In this document: positions 59,898 to 64,000 of the stretch, in pieces | How positions within the stretch are numbered: position 1 is the stretch's first letter | Layout of the letters: the number at the start of each line of letters is the position of its first letter | Source of the DNA: an uncultured Bacteroidales bacterium | Lineage (GTDB): Bacteria; Bacteroidota; Bacteroidia; Bacteroidales; F082 | Assembly (NCBI GenBank): GCA_905234765.1 | Contig: CAJOIF010000011.1 | Span: 14,045-78,044, forward strand | Reading direction: 5' to 3' | DNA length: 64,000 bases | Made by a program: the position numbers and the translations under genes | The notes under the pieces: generated by a model | Seen by the model: only the letters and a program-made list of their open reading frames with translations | The model's database searches: none | What the model was told of the DNA's origin: nothing

Positions 59898-61034
59898 CTA
59901 AATTCTTCTTCTATCCAACCAAAGTTTCATCAACGGGTCAGAAATGGAATAGACTTTTTCTTTTCGTGTAATAAGGTCATATTCAAGCAGTTTCAAAGCT
60001 GCCGATTGTGTTGAGCTTGGTGAACGCAAACGGTGTTTTTTGTTGAAAGCGATAGATGTGATACCTTGCACCTGTTTTTCCTCATGAATGGCATAAAGCA
60101 ATTCTTTTTGTGCTTCGGTGATATAGGCAAGTTGTTCGCGCAGCCTTGAATCATTCTCGTCAATAAAATTCTCAATGAGTTGATTTATAGCCTCAATGTC
60201 GCAGATTTGACCTTTAGGTGTTTCTGCAAAGGCATCGTGAAGAATGCGTTGCACATAAAATGTAACACCCATAAAGACCTCGTAAACATGCGAAAATGCT
60301 TCCACTTCAATCTCTTTCCCCGCATCACTAAAATGCTTTTTTGCGAAATCCAGGTAAATATCGTATGCGATAGCTTCCAAACGAAGCGATTTCGCACTTT
60401 GGAAAAACGGTCTCTTTGACGAGAAAAACATCTCCTCCATTAACCTTCGCTGGCTGCCCGAAAACACGAAATTCGCGTTGGAAAGCTTTTGAATATGAGT
60501 CCTTAACAATGCTTCGACATTCTTTTCTGGATAACGCGTGATTTGTTGGAACTCATCAATGACGACGATGCAACGCTTGTCGACTTTTTCAAGGTAGCCG
60601 AAAATCTCCGCCAAAGTGTATTCGGGGTTCTGCACATCACCCAACTTGACATCGAATGTGGGCATGTTTTGAATGGTATCATAGCCAAAACTTGCGCTGA
60701 GTGACTTTAAAAAGGTGACAAACTGCTTCCTCAATTTTACGCTTCGGGTGGCCACACTGTCGAAAACCGCCGTTCCAAGGGCAAGGATGAACTCGCGGAA
60801 AGTCGTGGTATGAAGTATATCGACCGAAATGGTGACATACTCGTCCTTGAAGTCTGGCTTGTCAAAGACAAAGTCCACCAGTGAAGTTTTTCCCATGCGG
60901 CGCGATGAAGTCAGCACCACATTCATCTGATTATTAAGCGATTTCTCCAATTGAGTTGCCTCCTCAACGCGATCGCAGAAATATTCAGGAGCAATCTTGC
61001 CTGAAACTATGAACGGATTGATATTCTTAACCAT
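59898..61034 (-). CDS. AAA-family ATPase (archaeal ATPase-like)
   Basis: 378 residues. Walker A SSRRMGKTSLV (about 43-53) and Walker B CIVVIDEFQQI (near residue 153) are intact. The C-terminal third (about 275-378) has a winged-helix-like segment (LAYITEAQKELLYAIHEEKQ, SIAFNKKHRLRSPSSTQSAALKLLEYDLI). This layout is that of the PF01637-like ATPases, which occur widely and are of unproven function. It has its own promoter at 61054-61061. It reads into the ntrC-like gene after 5 bp, so it may be cotranscribed with the two-component system. Confidence 0.8.
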   Translation of the reverse strand: MVKNINPFIVSGKIAPEYFCDRVEEATQLEKSLNNQMNVVLTSSRRMGKTSLVDFVFDKPDFKDEYVTISVDILHTTTFREFILALGTAVFDSVATRSVKLRKQFVTFLKSLSASFGYDTIQNMPTFDVKLGDVQNPEYTLAEIFGYLEKVDKRCIVVIDEFQQITRYPEKNVEALLRTHIQKLSNANFVFSGSQRRLMEEMFFSSKRPFFQSAKSLRLEAIAYDIYLDFAKKHFSDAGKEIEVEAFSHVYEVFMGVTFYVQRILHDAFAETPKGQICDIEAINQLIENFIDENDSRLREQLAYITEAQKELLYAIHEEKQVQGITSIAFNKKHRLRSPSSTQSAALKLLEYDLITRKEKVYSISDPLMKLWLDRRRI

Positions 61035-61053
61035 AACACCTTGATTTTTGAGG

Positions 61054-61061
61054 CAAAGATA
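61054..61061 (-). promoter_or_regulatory. -7 promoter element for the AAA ATPase gene
   Basis: The minus strand reads TATCTTTG then C, 19 bp before the start at 61034. Confidence 0.6.
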
Positions 61062-61108
61062 ATACTTTTTCTCAAATTACCGAAAAAAAATTACCGAAAA
61101 AACATAAT

Positions 61109-63481
61109 TCACTCCTTCTTCAACGCCATCACCGGGTTCACCCGAGCCACGGAGACGATTTGCCAAAGCACGGAGCCGATGGCGATGACAAACGACAGCA
61201 CCACCGTCACCACGAAGATCCACGGATACAGGTCGATGCGATAGACGAAATCCTCCAGATAACGCCCGCACACCCAAACCGCTATGGGAATGGCGATGAC
61301 ATTGGCGATGAGAATCATGATGACGTATTCCTTCAGGTTACGGCGAATCTCGCTTTGCATCGTGCCGCCAAACACCTTGCGGACGGCGATGGTCTTCTCG
61401 CGCTCGGAGGCGAAATGCGTGCTCATGGCCACGAGTCCCAGCAGCGACAGCAACACCGCCACTGCCATGAACATATCCACAAGGCGCATTTTGTTTTTGG
61501 TGTCTCGTAAACGTAACAGCAGCAGGTCATCGATAAAGTCCATGTCACCTGGCTCCCAACATGCCTCTTTCTTGCTGATATGGTTATCATATACTTCCTT
61601 TATGGCTTTTCTGGCCTCAGCATGGTCGCCAACGATTTCCAACACTGGGTTGTATGCCATGTGCCCAAACATCGGTTTCTTTCCAACAATGCGGATGGCT
61701 CCAAAATCCTCATCCACAACATGGACTGCGTCTTCGAGCGCAAAATCTTCCACCACACCACCTATTTCAGAACCAAAGTTTCTTTTATACCAAACACCTA
61801 ACGAATCAAGGTCAAACTGTTCAAACGGCATTCCCGTCTGGCTTTCCAACAAGCCTTGGGTGACCAGCCACTGATCCTCGCTAGGCTGCATAAACATAGC
61901 CTTGACATGGAAATCGAACATGTTGAAGGCCGTCGTATCGCACAACAAACAACTCACAGAAACAGGAGGCTCTTCCTGATTAAGGCGATCCCAATACGTT
62001 CCCATATAGGTGCCTCCCGGATAGCCGTAAGAATGTCCCATTCGCTTCACGCAAGGCAAGGCCATCAGGTCGTTTTCAAAGGCCTCATCGCCCGAAAGGA
62101 TACTTTCACAAAAAAACAGGTTCTCGGTATTGCACCCGACAGGCCTCCGCTCCAAATGGCGCATCTGCACCTCCATAGTAATCACCAAAGCAATCAGAAT
62201 GATGGCAATGACATTCTGCAACACGATGAAAACTTTAGAAAGCACCATCTTGTTGCGGAAACGGAAGGTCCCTTTCACCACGTCGATAGGCTTGGCCCGC
62301 GACACCACGATGGCTGGGATCAAGCCCGCCAACAACGCCACCACAACCACTATCAACAGGTAGGACATCACATAAAACGGCGAGTACTTTATGGTAATGG
62401 CGACATCACTTCCCAGCAGCAGATTGACCAACGGCACAAGTGCCTCGGCCAGGAGAATGCCTAACGCCATACACACCGTGGTGAACGCCAGCGACTCCCA
62501 GAGATATTTCCCGATGATCTCGCCTTTTGTCGCCCCAAGCAACCGTCTCGAAGCCATCTCCTTGGCACGTTTGCTCGTCAAGGCAACATTCAGGTTAATA
62601 TAATTGAACAAAGAGGAAATCAACAATAGCAATCCCACTGCCAACAGGCTGTGCATCATGGTTTTGTCTCCTTTTTTCAGATTGGTGCTGCAGTCGCTGA
62701 AAAACAGTTCGTCCATGCGTACCAACTGTATTTTGGAAGATAGTCCAGTAACATCCCTCCCTGACAGTTGCCTAAAGAAGGTCAAGTAAGCCGTGGCTAA
62801 CTTTTCCGTCAATGCCGCCCTATCGGCTCCTGGAAACACTTTGACGAAAACCCACACCTGTTCGAACATGTTGGCGGGGATAGCCGGGCTGTCGAGGCCG
62901 CCAAAAAACTTGACACCTTCGCTAATATCCACATTGACAACCACATCGGGCAAATCAAAGAAAAGTGAGGTGCCGAAATCGGAAATGACCCCCGCCACCG
63001 TAAACTCACGATTCAACAATTGAATGTTTCTCCCCACGACCTCACCCGACTCCGAAAGCGTACGGGCAAAGCTTTCCGAAACGAAAGCCGTCATAGTCTC
63101 ATTGATCTGGTCGGGATGCCCTTCAGCAAATTGGGTGGGAAACAATTCGAAATAGTCGCGGTCGCACCCCATCACACGCACCACGCGCGATTGCCCATCG
63201 ACTTTCATGGTTGTGCCTTCGATCCATCCAAACTCAGTGATAGCCTGTATCTCAGGGATGCTTTCGCCAATGCTCGCCTTAAATCCGTACTCGAACTTCA
63301 TATAGCCCTCCCTGCCAACACTATAGATCTCCTTCCTATGCGGGTTTTCACGTGTCACAGCGATTTGCTGCGCCACGTAACAGAAGATGATGACCACAAA
63401 GGCTAAACTGACGGTTAGACCTATCGCCTCGATGGCGGTGTAGAGTTTGTTTCGGGAGAGGAATTTGATGTAACTGCTCAT
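61109..63481 (-). CDS. MacB/FtsX-like ABC transporter permease
   Basis: 790 residues. Layout: an N-terminal helix (about 15-40), a large extracytoplasmic MacB-type domain (about 45-270), three helices (about 285-425), a second helix and extracytoplasmic domain (about 430-660), and three C-terminal helices (about 670-785). The C-terminal block FASEREKTIAVRKVFGGTMQSEI is the FtsX/MacB signature. Such permeases pair with separate ABC ATPases in efflux of lipids, peptides or drugs; the ATPase is not in the window. The two-component genes downstream (minus strand) are the kind that control these operons, but the ATPase gene with its own promoter lies between. Confidence 0.87.
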   Translation of the reverse strand: MSSYIKFLSRNKLYTAIEAIGLTVSLAFVVIIFCYVAQQIAVTRENPHRKEIYSVGREGYMKFEYGFKASIGESIPEIQAITEFGWIEGTTMKVDGQSRVVRVMGCDRDYFELFPTQFAEGHPDQINETMTAFVSESFARTLSESGEVVGRNIQLLNREFTVAGVISDFGTSLFFDLPDVVVNVDISEGVKFFGGLDSPAIPANMFEQVWVFVKVFPGADRAALTEKLATAYLTFFRQLSGRDVTGLSSKIQLVRMDELFFSDCSTNLKKGDKTMMHSLLAVGLLLLISSLFNYINLNVALTSKRAKEMASRRLLGATKGEIIGKYLWESLAFTTVCMALGILLAEALVPLVNLLLGSDVAITIKYSPFYVMSYLLIVVVVALLAGLIPAIVVSRAKPIDVVKGTFRFRNKMVLSKVFIVLQNVIAIILIALVITMEVQMRHLERRPVGCNTENLFFCESILSGDEAFENDLMALPCVKRMGHSYGYPGGTYMGTYWDRLNQEEPPVSVSCLLCDTTAFNMFDFHVKAMFMQPSEDQWLVTQGLLESQTGMPFEQFDLDSLGVWYKRNFGSEIGGVVEDFALEDAVHVVDEDFGAIRIVGKKPMFGHMAYNPVLEIVGDHAEARKAIKEVYDNHISKKEACWEPGDMDFIDDLLLLRLRDTKNKMRLVDMFMAVAVLLSLLGLVAMSTHFASEREKTIAVRKVFGGTMQSEIRRNLKEYVIMILIANVIAIPIAVWVCGRYLEDFVYRIDLYPWIFVVTVVLSFVIAIGSVLWQIVSVARVNPVMALKKE

Positions 63482-63519
63482 TATTGTTTAATTGTTGATT
63501 GTTTAACTGTTTAATTGTT

Positions 63520-63652
63520 GAGATTCCCCTTCGGGGAATGGAGTGTGTCTTTGAAGTTTAAAGCGGCGGCAAAAACAAATTGCCTGTCAGTAAATGTCAC
63601 AAGCCGCCGCAATCAACAACCACATCCGACCTCCATTCCCGCAGGGAATCTC
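63520..63652. repeat. Nested palindromic element between two FtsX-like permease genes
   Basis: GAGATTCCC...GGGAATGGAG (63520-63543) is matched in inverted orientation by CTCCATTCCC...GGGAATCTC (63631-63652). Inside, GCGGCGGC (63563-63570) is inverted by GCCGCCGC (63603-63610). Upstream, 63481-63520 is AT-rich with repeated TTTAATTGTTGA. Confidence 0.6.
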
Positions 63653-63658
63653 CTATTA

Positions 63659-64000
63659 TTATTCTGTCCTTAACGACTTCACCGGATTCATCGTAGCCGC
63701 CCGCAAACTGCGTAAGGTGACCACCGCTATCGTTACAGCCAAGACGGCCAACAGCGCCAAGACAAACACCCAAACATGCAACGGCACCTGATAGGCGAAG
63801 CCTTCCAAATACCTCCGCATGATGACGATGCTGACAGGCACGGCGATGACAAAGCACACCAACACAATCTTCACGAAGCGCGAGTTGAACATCGCCAAAA
63901 CCTGCCCCACCGTGGCGCCATGCACACGACGGATGCCGATTTCCTTGCGGCGGTGCTCCGTCTCGAACATCACCAAGCCGAACACACCCATCAGCGAGAT
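63659..64000 (-). CDS. FtsX-like ABC transporter permease, C-terminal part (5' end outside window)
   Basis: The frame is open from the window end to the stop at 63659, 113 residues as visible. It has FETEHRRKEIGIRRVHGATVGQV, the FtsX/MacB signature, then three hydrophobic helices (about 40-60, 78-95 and beyond) and ends NPVKSLRTE. It is a paralogue of the 61109-63481 permease (compare AVRKVFGGT and SREKT). As the gene is cut by the window edge, only this end is reported. It is probably in the same transport locus. Confidence 0.85.
   Translation of the reverse strand: MSLMGVFGLVMFETEHRRKEIGIRRVHGATVGQVLAMFNSRFVKIVLVCFVIAVPVSIVIMRRYLEGFAYQVPLHVWVFVLALLAVLAVTIAVVTLRSLRAATMNPVKSLRTE

Noticed and set aside
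63544..63602. Possible sigma-54 promoter before the FtsX-like permease
   Set aside because: GG and GC pairs are present on the minus strand but are spaced 12 bp rather than the required 10 bp, so the match is not convincing.

Overview
The window reads as chromosomal DNA of a Bacteroidota bacterium, most likely a Bacteroidales. The evidence is: (i) almost every gene that follows an intergenic gap has a Bacteroidetes-type -7 element (TAnnTTTG, usually TATTTTTGC or TATCTTTGC) 10-40 bp before its start codon, with almost no Shine-Dalgarno signals; (ii) several secreted proteins end in type IX secretion system (T9SS) sorting domains; (iii) SecD and SecF are fused; (iv) a DUF4290 protein and a MurA with Asp in place of the catalytic Cys are present. 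No insertion sequence, prophage or CRISPR array was seen.

Layout. 1-8.8 kb: a membrane protein tail, purB, an MsbA-like ABC exporter, a secreted nucleoside hydrolase with an extra N-terminal module, an amidohydrolase lipoprotein, and a beta-propeller/NlpC-P60 pair. 8.8-13.9 kb: a short UvrA-like ATPase and a two-gene operon of a small T9SS protein plus a glycine-rich beta-helix protein resembling Cthe_2159. 13.9-21.1 kb: an HD hydrolase, a secreted unknown, gcvT, two tandem CotH-kinase T9SS proteins and a rhomboid protease. 21.1-30.8 kb: a TPR/PD40/OmpA protein, a PurF homologue without the glutaminase cysteine, a Sua5/YciO protein, tRNA-Lys, a UvrD/PcrA helicase, DUF4290, murA and a DUF4143-type ATPase. 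31.1-38.8 kb: grpE-dnaJ, a NatAB-like exporter and secDF, whose last codons are frameshifted.

38.8-44.7 kb is an AT-richer accessory islet: a DUF4160/DUF2442 pair, a membrane-anchored PD-(D/E)XK-like protein, a 112-nt nested RNA hairpin, and a 1416-residue C10 protease with InlB-like repeats. 44.7-50.8 kb: a large TPR/PD40/OmpA protein with a degenerate retropepsin-like C-terminus, a purM-like gene, prfA and pyrF. 50.8-57.6 kb: an Omp28-like T9SS protein, ilvE, a methyltransferase, an O6-alkylguanine transferase and a T9SS M28 peptidase. 57.7-64 kb, all on the minus strand: an NtrY/NtrC-like two-component system, an AAA ATPase, and MacB/FtsX-like permeases that run off the window.

The genes fall into purine/pyrimidine metabolism (purB, purF-like, purM-like, pyrF), proteostasis and export (grpE, dnaJ, secDF), DNA repair (UvrA-like, UvrD-like, Ogt-like), and a set of T9SS-exported enzymes and adhesins. 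Intergenic DNA carries several families of small palindromic repeats: AGTCYCGN octamer arrays placed directly before start codons (three copies), a roughly 90-bp double-hairpin element (three copies), and two unique nested palindromes. The most unusual signals are the structured RNA at 40252-40363, the OmpA protein with a retropepsin-like tail, the octamer arrays and the broken secDF end. All family assignments come from reading motifs in the sequence; no database search was run.
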